A stretch of 64,000 nt of DNA from Roseburia faecis (GCF_001406815.1 NZ_CVRR01000005.1:62001-126000); one strand, 5' to 3'; positions 47,782 to 56,947 are shown, counted from the first letter of the stretch. The notes: generated by a model not told the origin, from the sequence alone. Made by a program: numbers and translations.

Positions 47782-50373
47782 TTATTTTTGTACAGATGCT
47801 GTAAGTGCACCATCCTTCACGTCAATGAGGATCGTATCTCCCTGCCGTACCTGATCTTCGAGAATCAGTTTTGCAGAGAGGGTCTCTACATGCTTTTGCA
47901 GGAACCGCTTCAATGGTCTTGCACCATAAACCGGATCGTAACCATGTTCAACCACAAAGTGTTCCGCTTCCGGTGACAATGCCACCTTGATCTCACGATC
48001 AGAAAGACGTTTGTTCAGATCATCCATCAGCAGACGGATGATGCCACCAATATTTTCTTTTGACAGTGGCTTAAACATAATAATCTCATCCAGACGGTTC
48101 AAAAATTCCGGTCGGAAATGTCCCTGCAGATCTTCCATGACTTCTTTTTCTGCCTCCGGCGAAATGTTGCCGTCTGCATCAATGCCATCCAGCAGATACT
48201 GCGATCCAAGGTTACTGGTCATAATAATGATCGTGTTCTTGAAATCTACGGTACGTCCCTGTGAATCTGTGATCCGCCCGTCATCAAGTACCTGTAACAG
48301 TACGTTAAAGACATCCGGATGTGCCTTTTCCACCTCATCAAACAGGACAACAGAATACGGTTTTCTCCGCACGGCTTCTGTCAGCTGGCCGCCTTCATCG
48401 TATCCGACATATCCTGGAGGCGCTCCGATCAGACGAGACACGGAGTATTTCTCCATGTATTCACTCATATCAAGACGCACCATGTTGGATTCATCGTCAA
48501 ACAGACTGGCAGCAAGTGCTTTTGCAAGCTCGGTCTTGCCGACACCGGTTGGTCCCAAAAACAGGAACGAACCAATTGGTTTGGTCGGATCTTTGATTCC
48601 GGCTTTGGAACGGATAATCGCCTCGGTCACTTTGGTAACACCATCGTCCTGGCCTACCACACGTTTGTGGAGTTCCTCATCCAGGTGCAGTGTCTTATTC
48701 CGCTCGCTTTCGCTTAACTTCGCAACCGGGATTCCCGTCCAGCGGGAAATGATCTTTGCAATCTCTTCATCGGTGACATTTTCGTGTACCAGAGACAGAT
48801 CACGGTCTTTGAGTTTATCTTCCTCAATTTCCAGTTCTTTCTGTAATCCAGGCAGTTTACTGTACTGCAATTCCGCAGCTTTTTCATAATCTGCGTCACG
48901 CTGTGCTGCCTCAATCTCCTTCTTTGTGCTCTCAATCTGCTCTCTGACCTTGCTGACATTGTCAACTGCATCCTTTTCGGTGCTCCACTGCGCTTTTCTG
49001 GTATTAAACTCATCACGCAATTCTGCAAGTTCTTTCTGCAGATCTGCCAGACGCTCCTGACTCAGATGATCGGTTTCTTTCTTTAATGCCGTCTCCTCGA
49101 TCTGCATCTGCATGATCTTCCGGTTCATCTCATCAAGTTCTGCCGGCATGGAATCCAGCTCCGTCTTGATCATCGCACAGGCCTCGTCGACCAGATCGAT
49201 TGCTTTATCCGGCAGGAACCGGTCTGTAATATAACGGTTGGAAAGAACTGCTGCTGTAACAAGTGCAGAGTCCGTAATCTTAACGCCGTGGAATACTTCG
49301 TAGCGCTCCTTTAAGCCACGCAGGATGGAAATGGTATCTTCCACCGTTGGCTCATCTACCATAACCGGCTGGAAACGCCGCTCCAGGGCAGCATCTTTTT
49401 CGATATACTCCCGGTATTCGTTTAAGGTTGTGGCACCGACACAGTGCAGCTCCCCTCTGGCAAGCATTGGTTTTAACAACTGTCCGGCATCCATGGCACC
49501 ATCGGTTTTTCCGGCACCGACGATTGTGTGCAGTTCATCGATAAACAGAATGATCTGTCCATCCGAATTTTTGACATCGTCAAGAACCGCTTTCAAACGT
49601 TCCTCAAATTCACCACGATACTTTGCACCGGCAACCAGGGCACCCATATCCAGGGCAAACAGTTTCTTGTCTTTTAAGCCTTCCGGTACATCGCCTTTTA
49701 CGATACGTTGTGCCAGGCCCTCGACAACGGCAGTCTTACCTACACCGGGTTCACCGATCAGCACCGGGTTATTTTTGGTCTTACGGGAAAGAATCCGAAC
49801 CACATTCCGGATCTCCTCGTCACGGCCGATCACCGGATCAAGTTTCTGCTGTCTTGCACGCTCCACCATATCATAACCGTACTTTTCCAGTGTATCATAT
49901 GTTGCTTCCGGATTATCGGAAGTGACACGCTGATTGCCGCGGACGGTAGACAGTGCCTGCAGAAACCGTTCCCTTGTCAGCCCATATTCTTTCATCAGTG
50001 CTTTCATCGCTGGATTTGGATATTTGAGCATTGCAAGGAAAATATGCTCGACAGAGACATATTCATCTCCCATTGCCTTTGCCTCATCCTCTGCATGGAT
50101 CAGCACATTGTTTAAATCTTTTCCGACATAGACATTGCTGTTGCTGCCGGATACTTTGACGCGCGCATCCAGTTTGCTGATCGCATTCTGGGTGAAATGC
50201 TGTACGTCAATTTCCATTTTCTCTATCAGTTTCGGGATCAGTCCCTCTTCCTGCTGTAACAGGGCAACTAACAGGTGCTCCTGCTCAATCTCCTGATTTC
50301 CATAGTCGTAGGCAAGCTTTTCGCAGTTATTGATCGCTTCTACCGACTTTTGTGTAAATTTCTGTATGTTCAT
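47782..50373 (-). CDS. clpB: ATP-dependent disaggregase ClpB
   Basis: 863 residues, full length. Clp_N repeats (about 1-145), first AAA+ module (Walker [22 protein letters not shown]), coiled-coil middle domain (about 405-525), second AAA+ module ([28 protein letters not shown]) and D2-small domain. Rescues aggregated proteins with DnaK. The presence of the middle domain separates it from ClpC/ClpA. Controlled by a perfect CIRCE that overlaps its promoter. Confidence 0.98.
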   Translation of the reverse strand: MNIQKFTQKSVEAINNCEKLAYDYGNQEIEQEHLLVALLQQEEGLIPKLIEKMEIDVQHFTQNAISKLDARVKVSGSNSNVYVGKDLNNVLIHAEDEAKAMGDEYVSVEHIFLAMLKYPNPAMKALMKEYGLTRERFLQALSTVRGNQRVTSDNPEATYDTLEKYGYDMVERARQQKLDPVIGRDEEIRNVVRILSRKTKNNPVLIGEPGVGKTAVVEGLAQRIVKGDVPEGLKDKKLFALDMGALVAGAKYRGEFEERLKAVLDDVKNSDGQIILFIDELHTIVGAGKTDGAMDAGQLLKPMLARGELHCVGATTLNEYREYIEKDAALERRFQPVMVDEPTVEDTISILRGLKERYEVFHGVKITDSALVTAAVLSNRYITDRFLPDKAIDLVDEACAMIKTELDSMPAELDEMNRKIMQMQIEETALKKETDHLSQERLADLQKELAELRDEFNTRKAQWSTEKDAVDNVSKVREQIESTKKEIEAAQRDADYEKAAELQYSKLPGLQKELEIEEDKLKDRDLSLVHENVTDEEIAKIISRWTGIPVAKLSESERNKTLHLDEELHKRVVGQDDGVTKVTEAIIRSKAGIKDPTKPIGSFLFLGPTGVGKTELAKALAASLFDDESNMVRLDMSEYMEKYSVSRLIGAPPGYVGYDEGGQLTEAVRRKPYSVVLFDEVEKAHPDVFNVLLQVLDDGRITDSQGRTVDFKNTIIIMTSNLGSQYLLDGIDADGNISPEAEKEVMEDLQGHFRPEFLNRLDEIIMFKPLSKENIGGIIRLLMDDLNKRLSDREIKVALSPEAEHFVVEHGYDPVYGARPLKRFLQKHVETLSAKLILEDQVRQGDTILIDVKDGALTASVQK

Positions 50374-50454
50374 AGCAAGCCCTCCTCTTAACTATCATCA
50401 TGTAACTGTGCTGTTTTTTGCATCCCAGTTACTATTTTTCTCGATTACGATATT

Positions 50455-50483
50455 GTTATACACCCGTTTTTAGCACTCGTCAA
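50455..50483 (-). promoter_or_regulatory. sigma-A promoter of clpB
   Basis: Minus-strand TTGACG (50478-50483), 17-bp spacer, TATAAC (50455-50460). The -35 lies inside the CIRCE operator. Confidence 0.8.
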
Positions 50484-50496
50484 GTAGGAGTGCTAA
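50470..50496. promoter_or_regulatory. CIRCE operator (HrcA site) of clpB
   Basis: Perfect TTAGCACTC-N9-GAGTGCTAA. HrcA bound here would block the clpB promoter until heat shock titrates its chaperone partner. Confidence 0.97.
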
Positions 50497-50611
50497 CAAA
50501 AATTCTAAAGTTTTTATAAACATTGGAATATATTGTCGAATTGTCTGAAAATTGTTTTAGACATAAGTTTTTTCGATATGACGAAAGAAGGGGAATATTC
50601 TCTTTCTCCAG

Positions 50612-50654
50612 AAACATCCGTTATTAATTGTAACGGATGTTTTGCCGATATAAT
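50612..50654 (+). promoter_or_regulatory. sigma-D-type promoter overlapped by a 12-bp inverted repeat
   Basis: TAAT (50625-50628), 15-bp spacer, GCCGATAT (50644-50651), a full match to the sigma-D -10 with one change in the -35. A perfect inverted repeat AAACATCCGTTA / TAACGGATGTTT (50612-50623, 50631-50642) covers the -35 and spacer. A TATAAT at 50649-50654 has no good -35. The repeat could be an operator or, with its TTTT tail, a weak terminator. Confidence 0.6.
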
Positions 50655-50695
50655 AGACAACACAAACGATGATCTATTACAGAAAGGAACTTTTC

Positions 50696-51331
50696 ATGCA
50701 GATTTATTTATCACTGATGTCCCAGAAGAATCCCTCATCCGATTCCTCATCTTATGATCTTTCTTCTCCTCAGGGACGCATGCTCTATGTGAGAGAAACA
50801 ACCAATGCCGCATTTTCTTCCTGGACTTCTCCCCTGCAAAGACAGGACCCTGATACGCAGGAAGAAAAAAAACAGGAAATGCTCTCCCGCATTATGGGAA
50901 AATTAAAAAGTGGGAAGAAACTTTCTGCCAAAGAACTGGATTTTCTGCGGCGTACCGATCCAATTCTTTATGCCCACGCCCTGCGCGTCCAACGAATGGC
51001 GGAGGCTTTAAAACAGCAGCTCTCCCATGCAAAAAGCAAGCAGGAAGCAAATGATATGATTACATCCGCGATTGCCGGGGTCTCGGACAAAGATCCGGAC
51101 AAAGAATATCTGCTGGCTGCTTACAATGAGGTTTCCAAAAATTTTCATAAATCACCGGCTTATCAGCGTCTGCCAAACACTCCGGAAGATGCCAAAAAAA
51201 GAAAAACGAACAATCCGAATGCTCATTTTTCCGATGATGAGGACACGAATGACGATACGGATGATCTCCTGTCATGGACCCCGCTTCAGGAAATTATTGA
51301 TGCGGCTCCAACACTAGAATGTCAGGGCTAG
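50696..51331 (+). CDS. unknown cytosolic protein behind a sigma-D-type promoter
   Basis: ATG at 50696 with AAAGGAA upstream; 211 residues. No signal or membrane span. Residues 10-60 are Ser/Pro-rich; the core (about 70-160) holds KLKSGKKLSAKELDFLRRTDP, a helix-rich block I associate with uncharacterised Lachnospiraceae proteins; the end is acidic (DDEDTNDDTDD). With the gene at 29309-29977 it is one of two unknown genes in the window whose leaders match the flagellar sigma factor. Function unknown. It is divergent from clpB. Confidence 0.7.
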   Translation: MQIYLSLMSQKNPSSDSSSYDLSSPQGRMLYVRETTNAAFSSWTSPLQRQDPDTQEEKKQEMLSRIMGKLKSGKKLSAKELDFLRRTDPILYAHALRVQRMAEALKQQLSHAKSKQEANDMITSAIAGVSDKDPDKEYLLAAYNEVSKNFHKSPAYQRLPNTPEDAKKRKTNNPNAHFSDDEDTNDDTDDLLSWTPLQEIIDAAPTLECQG

Positions 51332-51352
51332 GCTTATATAGCTGGAACATTA

Positions 51353-52486
51353 TTATTTCAAGTAGTGTTCCAGCTTTTCATTTACACACAGACGGATTTC
51401 CTCTGCAACACGTTCACAGTATGTCTTTTTCATACCCGCCTGCACACCAACTGCTACTAATTCCTTTTTCCCCGGATTTTTGCCATTTCCATCTACAGTG
51501 GTTGTGTGCTCACTATAATACGTATTACTGTATGTGAGATCATAGGCAGGACTTAAACGCCACATATCATCCTTTTCATTATAAATGTAGGTAAAGTTTT
51601 TAGAATGATCATCACGATTATGTGCGAATACATTAAAACACATACGACGATACATATTTTCCACATCCTCTGTACAATCCCTTGTCAGAATTTTTGTCAA
51701 CTTCATCAATTCATGATAGTCCAGACTTGGTTGATTAAAATCTAACTCCAATAAGGCAGCCGCAGTTAACATATGTGCCCTTTTTATTTCATTCTTTTCT
51801 ATTCTTCGATCAAATCTCTTTGTTCCAAAATATCCCGGACATATATCTGATGAAAAAAGCCGTGTTTCACTCATTACAATTCCACAGGCTTTTGCACACA
51901 GAGAATAATCGTATTCCATTTTTCCCACATCTTTTTTGTCCACATGTGCCGGAAATTTAATAATCCAGTTTTCTCCATCTATTTCCGTCATAATCTTAGG
52001 TCTTGCACCACCACTGGTTCCTCCCAGCCGGTACAATTCATCTAATTTCTCCGAATATTGCGTGCTTAATATTTTCTGGCAATGCACAGATAGTTCGTCC
52101 AGATCATCCATCTGTTGTCCCATCCCAATCTCCTTCTGCGGATGATAGGTCAAAGCTCCCATTCCAGATTTTCCCACGATGGCAAGACGATCCAATACCG
52201 AATATTGTGCTTCCTTTTTTCCACGTTCTTTCAGCAAACGCTCCAATAAAAGCTGTCCCCATGCATCCGGTAAACTATCTGCAAATACTCCGAACAATCC
52301 GTCAAAATAATCTTTTTTGGGCACAAACACTTCATTTTTTAGCGGAAGCGAAAATGGACTGACTGAAAATCCATGCTCCAGCCATTCTTCACTATAAGAA
52401 AATGCCACCTTATGATTCGCGGTCAATGCAAGCGTTCCCACAAGCCGGTCATCCATCCGAACCTCAAGACTTTCCCTTTGACTCAT
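51353..52486 (-). CDS. hipA: HipA-family serine/threonine kinase toxin
   Basis: 377 residues. N-subdomain 1 (about 1-100) with GTLALTANHKVAFSY, P-loop-like GGTSGGARPK (about 153), WIIKFPAH with the ATP-contacting Lys, the catalytic loop AHNRDDHSKN and the metal-binding SPAYDLT. All motifs needed for kinase activity are present, so it looks intact. HipA kinases phosphorylate tRNA synthetases and slow growth; HipB neutralises them and represses the pair. Overlaps hipB by 23 bases. Confidence 0.92.
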   Translation of the reverse strand: MSQRESLEVRMDDRLVGTLALTANHKVAFSYSEEWLEHGFSVSPFSLPLKNEVFVPKKDYFDGLFGVFADSLPDAWGQLLLERLLKERGKKEAQYSVLDRLAIVGKSGMGALTYHPQKEIGMGQQMDDLDELSVHCQKILSTQYSEKLDELYRLGGTSGGARPKIMTEIDGENWIIKFPAHVDKKDVGKMEYDYSLCAKACGIVMSETRLFSSDICPGYFGTKRFDRRIEKNEIKRAHMLTAAALLELDFNQPSLDYHELMKLTKILTRDCTEDVENMYRRMCFNVFAHNRDDHSKNFTYIYNEKDDMWRLSPAYDLTYSNTYYSEHTTTVDGNGKNPGKKELVAVGVQAGMKKTYCERVAEEIRLCVNEKLEHYLK

Positions 52487-52751
52487 TGATTACCTCCTGA
52501 ATATTTCGATATGGTACCTGTGTAAAAAGGTTCCGCAGTTCATCTGCAAGTTCCAACGCCATAGCAAGTTTTGTCAGTGACAAAAGCGAAATCTGTCCTG
52601 TTGTCTCAAATCGTTTAATAGAACCGTAACTTACTCCGCTCATATCCGAAAGTTTCTGTTGCGAAACTTTCCGCCGTCTGCGAATACGGCGCATACGTTC
52701 TGCCAGTTTTTTATCCAGTTCTTCTGCTGTTTCCCATACCAGTGCTTCCAT
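52464..52751 (-). CDS. hipB: HipB-like HTH antitoxin
   Basis: 95 residues from ATG 52751 (GGGG upstream); an ATG at 52763 is possible but the predicted start point would lie almost on it. XRE-type helix-turn-helix (about 20-75): KVSQQKLSDMSGVSYGSIKRFE. Partner of the HipA gene directly downstream, overlapping it by 23 bases. Binds DNA upstream of the pair and HipA. Confidence 0.85.
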   Translation of the reverse strand: MEALVWETAEELDKKLAERMRRIRRRRKVSQQKLSDMSGVSYGSIKRFETTGQISLLSLTKLAMALELADELRNLFTQVPYRNIQEVINESKGKS

Positions 52752-52769
52752 ATCATGCCCCATCTTGTC

Positions 52770-52835
52770 AGATAATATTTTATCTATTTCACGCGATTTT
52801 ACTTATTTTTATATAATATATTATCTAATATTTTA
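52770..52835. promoter_or_regulatory. putative HipB operator region
   Basis: The dyad AGATAATATTTTATCT (52770-52785) lies just upstream of hipB, and its core TAATATTTTA recurs at 52826-52835, 53 bases (about five turns) away. The second copy lies in the tail of the Sir2-like pseudogene. AT-rich sequence, so the dyad is the stronger evidence. Confidence 0.45.
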
Positions 52836-53366
52836 GCATATCTCTTCGGGTACCGCAACGTCTCCCTGACTATTTTTCCTATCATACAGTTTTTCCAAAA
52901 CTGCTCCAATATCCGCTTCCACGCAAATGGATTTCTTTCGGATTTCCTCCGGCGCACAGGCTTCCTTCTTAATTTATGCAGGCATAAACTGCATCCGGCC
53001 AGGTTGCATATGGATATATCGGCTCCAGTACGCCCAATATTCTTCCAATGTTTTATAAGGGAAAAAGCCCCCGGAATACATATCCGAAAATCCATGCACC
53101 TGTCGGAAATCGCCAAACCACTTTTCAAAACGTTCCCCGGAATAGGTAAATCCTGCAGAAGTGGATAATCCCGCACCCGCGCCAATGATCACGGCCTCCG
53201 CTTTCTGCAGTGCCTGTTTCAGACGCTCTGTTTGTACACTTTTGCAGTTTGATGTTTTTATACTGCAAAATGGTGGATTATTGCCCCTACACTTTGCTCC
53301 CATACATGGGCACCACGATACACTTTTCGGCATATTTACTTCCATCGGTTCTCTTATCCATTCCAT
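52833..53366 (-). pseudogene. Sir2-like deacetylase pseudogene with internal deletion
   Basis: Starts cleanly at ATG 53366 with AAGGAGGTGATGAA upstream. After an unrelated Cys-rich start (WCPCMGAKCRGNNPPFCS) the Sir2 NAD-binding start appears (AEAVIIGAGAGLSTSAGF, then FSDMYSGGFFPYKTLEEYWAYW). The reading then jumps: in a shifted frame comes DAVYACIN, the C-terminal Sir2 region, followed by one further frame change to KKEACAPEEIRKKSICVEADIGAVLEKL. The middle of the protein, with the substrate and zinc-site region, is missing. The decay shows at least an internal deletion and two frame changes. Confidence 0.75.
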
Positions 53367-53379
53367 TTCATCACCTCCT

Positions 53380-53595
53380 TTACACTTCCTTCGTTTCTTC
53401 ATATTCCAAAATGTCACCCGGCTGACACTGTAATACTCTACAAATCGCTTCCAATGTAGAAAACCGAATCGCCCTAACCTTTCCAGTTTTTATATTCGAC
53501 AAATTTACATTCGATATTCCCACTTCTTCTGCAAGTTCTTGCAGGGAAATTTTTCTATCGGCCATCACCCGATCTAACCGTAATACAATTGGCAT
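53380..53595 (-). CDS. small XRE-type HTH regulator (YozG-like)
   Basis: 71 residues: almost a bare Cro/CI-type helix-turn-helix, LQELAEEVGISNVNLSNIKTG, with an acidic tail. YozG-like regulators are commonly next to DUF2975 membrane proteins, and a DUF2975 remnant lies 22 bases upstream on the same strand. RBS AAAGGAAAT. Likely binds the direct repeats at 53923-53952. Confidence 0.88.
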   Translation of the reverse strand: MPIVLRLDRVMADRKISLQELAEEVGISNVNLSNIKTGKVRAIRFSTLEAICRVLQCQPGDILEYEETKEV

Positions 53596-53616
53596 CTTAT
53601 ATTTCCTTTACTTTAT

Positions 53617-53882
53617 CTATAATATTTCATCAGCCTCTTTCTGCAATTCGTACCCATGTTGAAAAGAAACACCAATGAAATAAATACAGATTCCTACTAT
53701 AACAGCTGCTCCAATAAAATGATCCGTTCCTTTCCATTCTACCCCTTTTATAATCTGGCATGCTGCTAAACTTAAATATTTCAGGCATTTAATAACCGGA
53801 TATCCGATTACAAAACATAAGGCTATCCCCCTACATTTTCAAATTGTTTTTTTACTTTATTTTCGTTCTTTCTTTCAAACAT
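53617..53882 (-). pseudogene. DUF2975 membrane-protein remnant with internal deletion
   Basis: An intact RBS (AAGGAG) and ATG at 53882 lead into 19 codons (MFERKNENKVKKQFENVGG) and a stop; in a different frame the sequence continues as a hydrophobic C-terminal part (KGVEWKGTDHFIGAAVIVG, then FIGVSFQHGYELQKEADEIL, the usual end of DUF2975 proteins). The N-terminal spans are missing. DUF2975 proteins normally have about 150-170 residues and four spans; only the last part remains. Confidence 0.7.
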
Positions 53883-53904
53883 TTTTTATTCTCCTTTCTT
53901 GTAT

Positions 53905-53952
53905 ATCATAATTTCACTTTTTATGTTTATCAATACATTTTTAATGTTTATC
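53905..53952 (-). promoter_or_regulatory. promoter and direct repeats of the DUF2975-HTH operon
   Basis: Minus-strand TTGATA (53928-53933), 17-bp spacer, TATGAT (53905-53910). The 9-mer GATAAACAT occurs twice, at 53923-53931 and 53944-53952, exactly 21 bases (two helical turns) apart, with the first copy overlapping the -35. This fits an autoregulatory site for the HTH protein. The promoter outlived its membrane-protein gene. Confidence 0.6.
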
Positions 53953-54007
53953 GTTAATTTATGACGAAAAATCCCAAGAGCGATGCCAGCATCGATACTC
54001 ATGCCAC

Positions 54008-54045
54008 AAAAAAGGAGCCACACAGCACTCCTGCTGTGTGGCTCC
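54008..54045 (-). terminator. strong terminator after hsp20
   Basis: Perfect 14-bp stem (54014-54027 with 54032-54045), loop of four, then TTTTTT on the minus strand. Confidence 0.95.
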
Positions 54046-54057
54046 TTCGATATTTCA

Positions 54058-54525
54058 TTATCCTTCAATCGCAATATATTTGTTTTCTTCTACCGCTTTC
54101 TTTGCCTCTTTCTTCGGCACGAACAGCTTTAAGATACCATGCTTAAATTCTGCTTTGACATCCTCCTGCTCAATATCTTCACCGACATAAAAGCTTCTCT
54201 GGCAGGCACCGGCATAACGTTCCCTGCGGATGTAGTGACCGCTGTCTTTTTCTTTCTCGTCCTTATCCAGTCCCTTTGCAGCACTGATGGTCAGGTAGCC
54301 ATCGGAAACAGAAGCCTTAATCTCATCCTTGGTAAATCCCGGAAGATCAATCATCAGCTCATATCCATCCTTCTGCTCTTTGATATCGGTCTTCATAATC
54401 CTTCCGGCTTTCTTACCGTATAGCTTCTTTTCGGTATTATTCATTTCTTTATCCATATCATAAAATGGAAACTCATCAAACCAGTCATCAAATAAATTCT
54501 CTCCAAAAATACTAGGCATTAACAT
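54058..54525 (-). CDS. Hsp20/alpha-crystallin family heat-shock protein
   Basis: 155 residues. Alpha-crystallin domain (about 42-150): IKEQKDGYELMIDLPGFTKDEI, YLTISAAKG, and the GILKLFVPKKE end in the typical G-x-L motif position. Holdase chaperone that keeps unfolding proteins soluble, in this genome regulated with clpB. Long (about 130-base) structured leader and CIRCE operator upstream. A second ATG at codon 3 is possible, but the first has the better spacing to GGAGAG. Confidence 0.93.
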   Translation of the reverse strand: MLMPSIFGENLFDDWFDEFPFYDMDKEMNNTEKKLYGKKAGRIMKTDIKEQKDGYELMIDLPGFTKDEIKASVSDGYLTISAAKGLDKDEKEKDSGHYIRRERYAGACQRSFYVGEDIEQEDVKAEFKHGILKLFVPKKEAKKAVEENKYIAIEG

Positions 54526-54658
54526 AAGTCATCTCTCCTTTTCTTTCTGCGTCCACGGTCTGTGGACCTCTCATGCTTGTTTACCTTGTTTCTTTGGAAC
54601 CGGGATGTTTCAGGAACCTTTCGTTCTCTTTTGGTTCCCTTCCTTTGTTCTTGCCTAT
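54526..54658 (-). promoter_or_regulatory. structured leader of hsp20
   Basis: GGAACC near the start of the transcript can pair with either of two later GGTTCC copies, which makes two mutually exclusive hairpins, and GTCCAC-AGACC-GTGGAC forms another hairpin just before the RBS (GGAGAG). Temperature-responsive opening of such stems is possible but not shown; no ROSE-type UNUGG motif was recognised. Confidence 0.4.
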
Positions 54659-54687
54659 GTTATAGCACTGTTTATTAGCACTGTCAA
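54659..54687 (-). promoter_or_regulatory. sigma-A promoter of hsp20
   Basis: Minus-strand perfect TTGACA (54682-54687), 17-bp spacer, TATAAC (54659-54664). The -35 overlaps the CIRCE. An almost identical arrangement recurs at 63,965-63,993. Confidence 0.8.
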
Positions 54688-54701
54688 TAGGTGAGTGCTA
54701 A
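54675..54701. promoter_or_regulatory. CIRCE operator of hsp20 (one mismatch)
   Basis: TTAGCACTG-N9-GAGTGCTAA; the left arm has one base changed from the consensus TTAGCACTC. Suggests HrcA control of hsp20. Confidence 0.9.
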
Positions 54702-54799
54702 TTTTTTGAGTTTTTTTTTGCACACCTTGATTTTGCTTGGTATGCAGCCATCTTTTCTTTCCAACTGCCAAAGATGGGATTTTACTATAACCGGATTTT

Positions 54800-55060
54800 T
54801 TATTTCGCGCACTCCATAATAACCGCTTCACATCTGCCATATCCAAGCTGTGAACTGTTCAGACACAACGTGTAATTGCTGGCCTTTCCCCACTTCTGCC
54901 CGGTATAAAAGTTATAATTTGTCATACGCCTTTTATCTGTATCCTCTATCAGCTTTGCTGCTTCCTGGTCACTGACATTATATAACCGGCTGATACGCTG
55001 TATGCATCATCCAGAAGCATTCCCTTGGTCTCAAGCAATTACCTGCAGTGTCTCTCCCGC
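54800..55060 (-). pseudogene. cytidylate-kinase-like protein remnant
   Basis: In one frame read from about 54997 down to a TAA at 54800 comes the C-terminal end of the cytidylate-kinase-like (AAA_26) family: RISRLYNVSDQEAAKLIEDT, DKRRMTNYNFYTGQKWG, NYTLCLNSSQLG. Continuing upstream in the same frame are two stop codons and only a short piece (KGAGETLQVIA) resembling a damaged P-loop region. Most of the gene is gone. Confidence 0.65.
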
Positions 55061-55084
55061 TCCCTTTTTTAAACATATAATGAT

Positions 55085-56431
55085 TTATAAAGCGTTACTT
55101 TTTTTCTCTGCACGGTCAAGATAAATATAAAATCCAACATTTAGCACGATTCCCACCATTGTCGATACTGGTGCCGCAAGACCGATCTTCGTCAGGCTTG
55201 CATTCGGCTGGATACTCATCACATAGGCAAATGGAAGACGTACCAGCAATGTCTGGATTAATCCCTGTGTCATTACCCATACCGTCTTGTTATTACCATT
55301 GAAATATCCGACCATACTGAACAGAATTGCTGTCACGATTGTTTCCAGTGCGAATCCTTTCAGATATGCATACCCTTTCTGGATAACGGCTACATCCGTT
55401 GTGAAGAACCCTGCCAGTATATCGCCTCCAAACATCACCAATAAAAATACTATACATCCCACAACCAGGCCAACACCGATTCCGGTAAACATGGATTTCT
55501 TCGCACGCTTTGCCTTGCCTGCTCCGATGTTCTGAGATACAAAGGATGCCATCGACTGCATCAGCGCACTTGGAACCAGCATCGCAAAGTTGACAATCTT
55601 ACATGCAACACCGTAACCCGAAGAAGCTTCCAGGCCAAGCCGGTTCACAAATGCACAAAGTGCCAGGAAGGACATCTGTGTCAGGAACTCCTGCAGTGCA
55701 AGCGGAAGTCCGATCTTTAGGAATTTCTTACACTGACTATTCAACCCGAAATCTTTTCTGGTAATCTTAAATGGAAGTTCCTTTTTGATCAGAATAACAA
55801 TAGCAAATACTACGCTGAGTGCCTGCGCTGCAACAGTTGCAATCGCCGCACCTGCTGCGTCCATATGAAATCCTGCCACAAGTACTATATCTCCGATCAC
55901 ATTTACAATACATGCAACAAATACAAATAGCAACGGTGATTTACTGTCCCCCAGTCCACGGAAAATTGCTGATAAAAGATTGTATGCAACAATAAAGAAA
56001 ATACCGCCTCCGCAGATACGCACATATACCGAGGTCAGCTCAACCGCCTCTTTCGGAGCCTGCATCAGGACTGAGATTGGATGTGCAAATCCAACCATAA
56101 CGATAAATAATCCGACTGCAATCATCGTAAATACAACTGCTGATCCGCCAATGACCGATCCAATCTGCTCTGGTCTCTTTTCACCGAGATATCTCGCAAT
56201 CAGTACCGTAATACCCATTGCAAACTGTGTCACTACAAAAGTTACAAGATTCAATACCTGACTTCCCGTAGAAACCGCTGAAAGCCCGGATGTAGAACCG
56301 AATCTTCCAACTACCAGAAGATCCACTGCACCGTATGCCGCCTGCAGGATCAATGCTCCCAGCACCGGTATCATAAATGCAATCAGTTTTTTAAGTATGC
56401 TTCCTTGTGTAAAATCTGCCTTATCGTTCAT
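55085..56431 (-). CDS. MATE-family multidrug efflux transporter
   Basis: 448 residues with 12 hydrophobic spans and the usual internal two-fold repeat; AAYGAVDLLVVGRFG in span 2 is the family's substrate/cation region and the DinF/NorM-like branch is suggested by IPVLGALILQAAYGAVD. Exports drugs or metabolites using Na+ or H+. Its start overlaps the MarR gene stop by 11 bases, so the two are coupled. Confidence 0.93.
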   Translation of the reverse strand: MNDKADFTQGSILKKLIAFMIPVLGALILQAAYGAVDLLVVGRFGSTSGLSAVSTGSQVLNLVTFVVTQFAMGITVLIARYLGEKRPEQIGSVIGGSAVVFTMIAVGLFIVMVGFAHPISVLMQAPKEAVELTSVYVRICGGGIFFIVAYNLLSAIFRGLGDSKSPLLFVFVACIVNVIGDIVLVAGFHMDAAGAAIATVAAQALSVVFAIVILIKKELPFKITRKDFGLNSQCKKFLKIGLPLALQEFLTQMSFLALCAFVNRLGLEASSGYGVACKIVNFAMLVPSALMQSMASFVSQNIGAGKAKRAKKSMFTGIGVGLVVGCIVFLLVMFGGDILAGFFTTDVAVIQKGYAYLKGFALETIVTAILFSMVGYFNGNNKTVWVMTQGLIQTLLVRLPFAYVMSIQPNASLTKIGLAAPVSTMVGIVLNVGFYIYLDRAEKKSNAL

Positions 56432-56876
56432 CGTAATGTTTTCTCCTTTCGCACATGATCTGATAAAATTTCTCTATCGTCCGTATCATACATTCTGCAT
56501 CTTCGTCCGAGATTTCTTCCATGTAAGGGAGCAGACTTTTAAAATATTGTTCGTCATATTTCTGCGAAAGATTTGTTCCCTTTCTTGTAACAGCTATGTA
56601 TGTGACACGTCCATCTGCTTCAGAAGCCATTTTCTTAAGGTATCCTTTTTCTTCCATCTCTTTGACAGTTCTTGTAACTCCCGGTCTTGGAAGCTCCATT
56701 GCATCACTGATATCCGACACCTTTACCTGTACGCCCTGTCCTTCCAAAGACTGTATCGTATCCAGATATTGAATAAAGGATGAACGAACACCTTCGGGCA
56801 ACGGTGGGAGCATCTCCCGGGTCCGCTTTGCCTGATAACATGCATCGAACATCCTTTTTATTATTTCACTTGTCAT
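56421..56876 (-). CDS. MarR-family regulator
   Basis: 151 residues. Winged HTH (about 50-110) with VSDISDAMELPRPGVTRTVKEM and the beta-hairpin wing around EADGRVTYIAVTRKG. Represses itself and the MATE transporter it is coupled to; drug-like ligands typically relieve repression. The operator is likely at 56948-56979. Confidence 0.93.
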   Translation of the reverse strand: MTSEIIKRMFDACYQAKRTREMLPPLPEGVRSSFIQYLDTIQSLEGQGVQVKVSDISDAMELPRPGVTRTVKEMEEKGYLKKMASEADGRVTYIAVTRKGTNLSQKYDEQYFKSLLPYMEEISDEDAECMIRTIEKFYQIMCERRKHYDER

Positions 56877-56947
56877 ATTCTGTCCTCCTTATATATTATC
56901 AGTAAAATCACCACTTATACTTTCTTTTGCATTCATGGCACTTCTAG

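Noticed and set aside
47987-48889. A 300-residue plus-strand open frame
   Set aside because: Lies entirely within clpB on the other strand; Ser/Arg-rich as typical for shadows of this gene.
53886-54074. A 62-residue minus-strand frame
   Set aside because: It runs through the hsp20 terminator and the promoter of the DUF2975-HTH operon; no RBS.
54655-54846. A 63-residue minus-strand frame next to the hsp20 promoter
   Set aside because: It runs over the CIRCE and promoter; the family resemblance is in another frame (cytidylate-kinase-like remnant).
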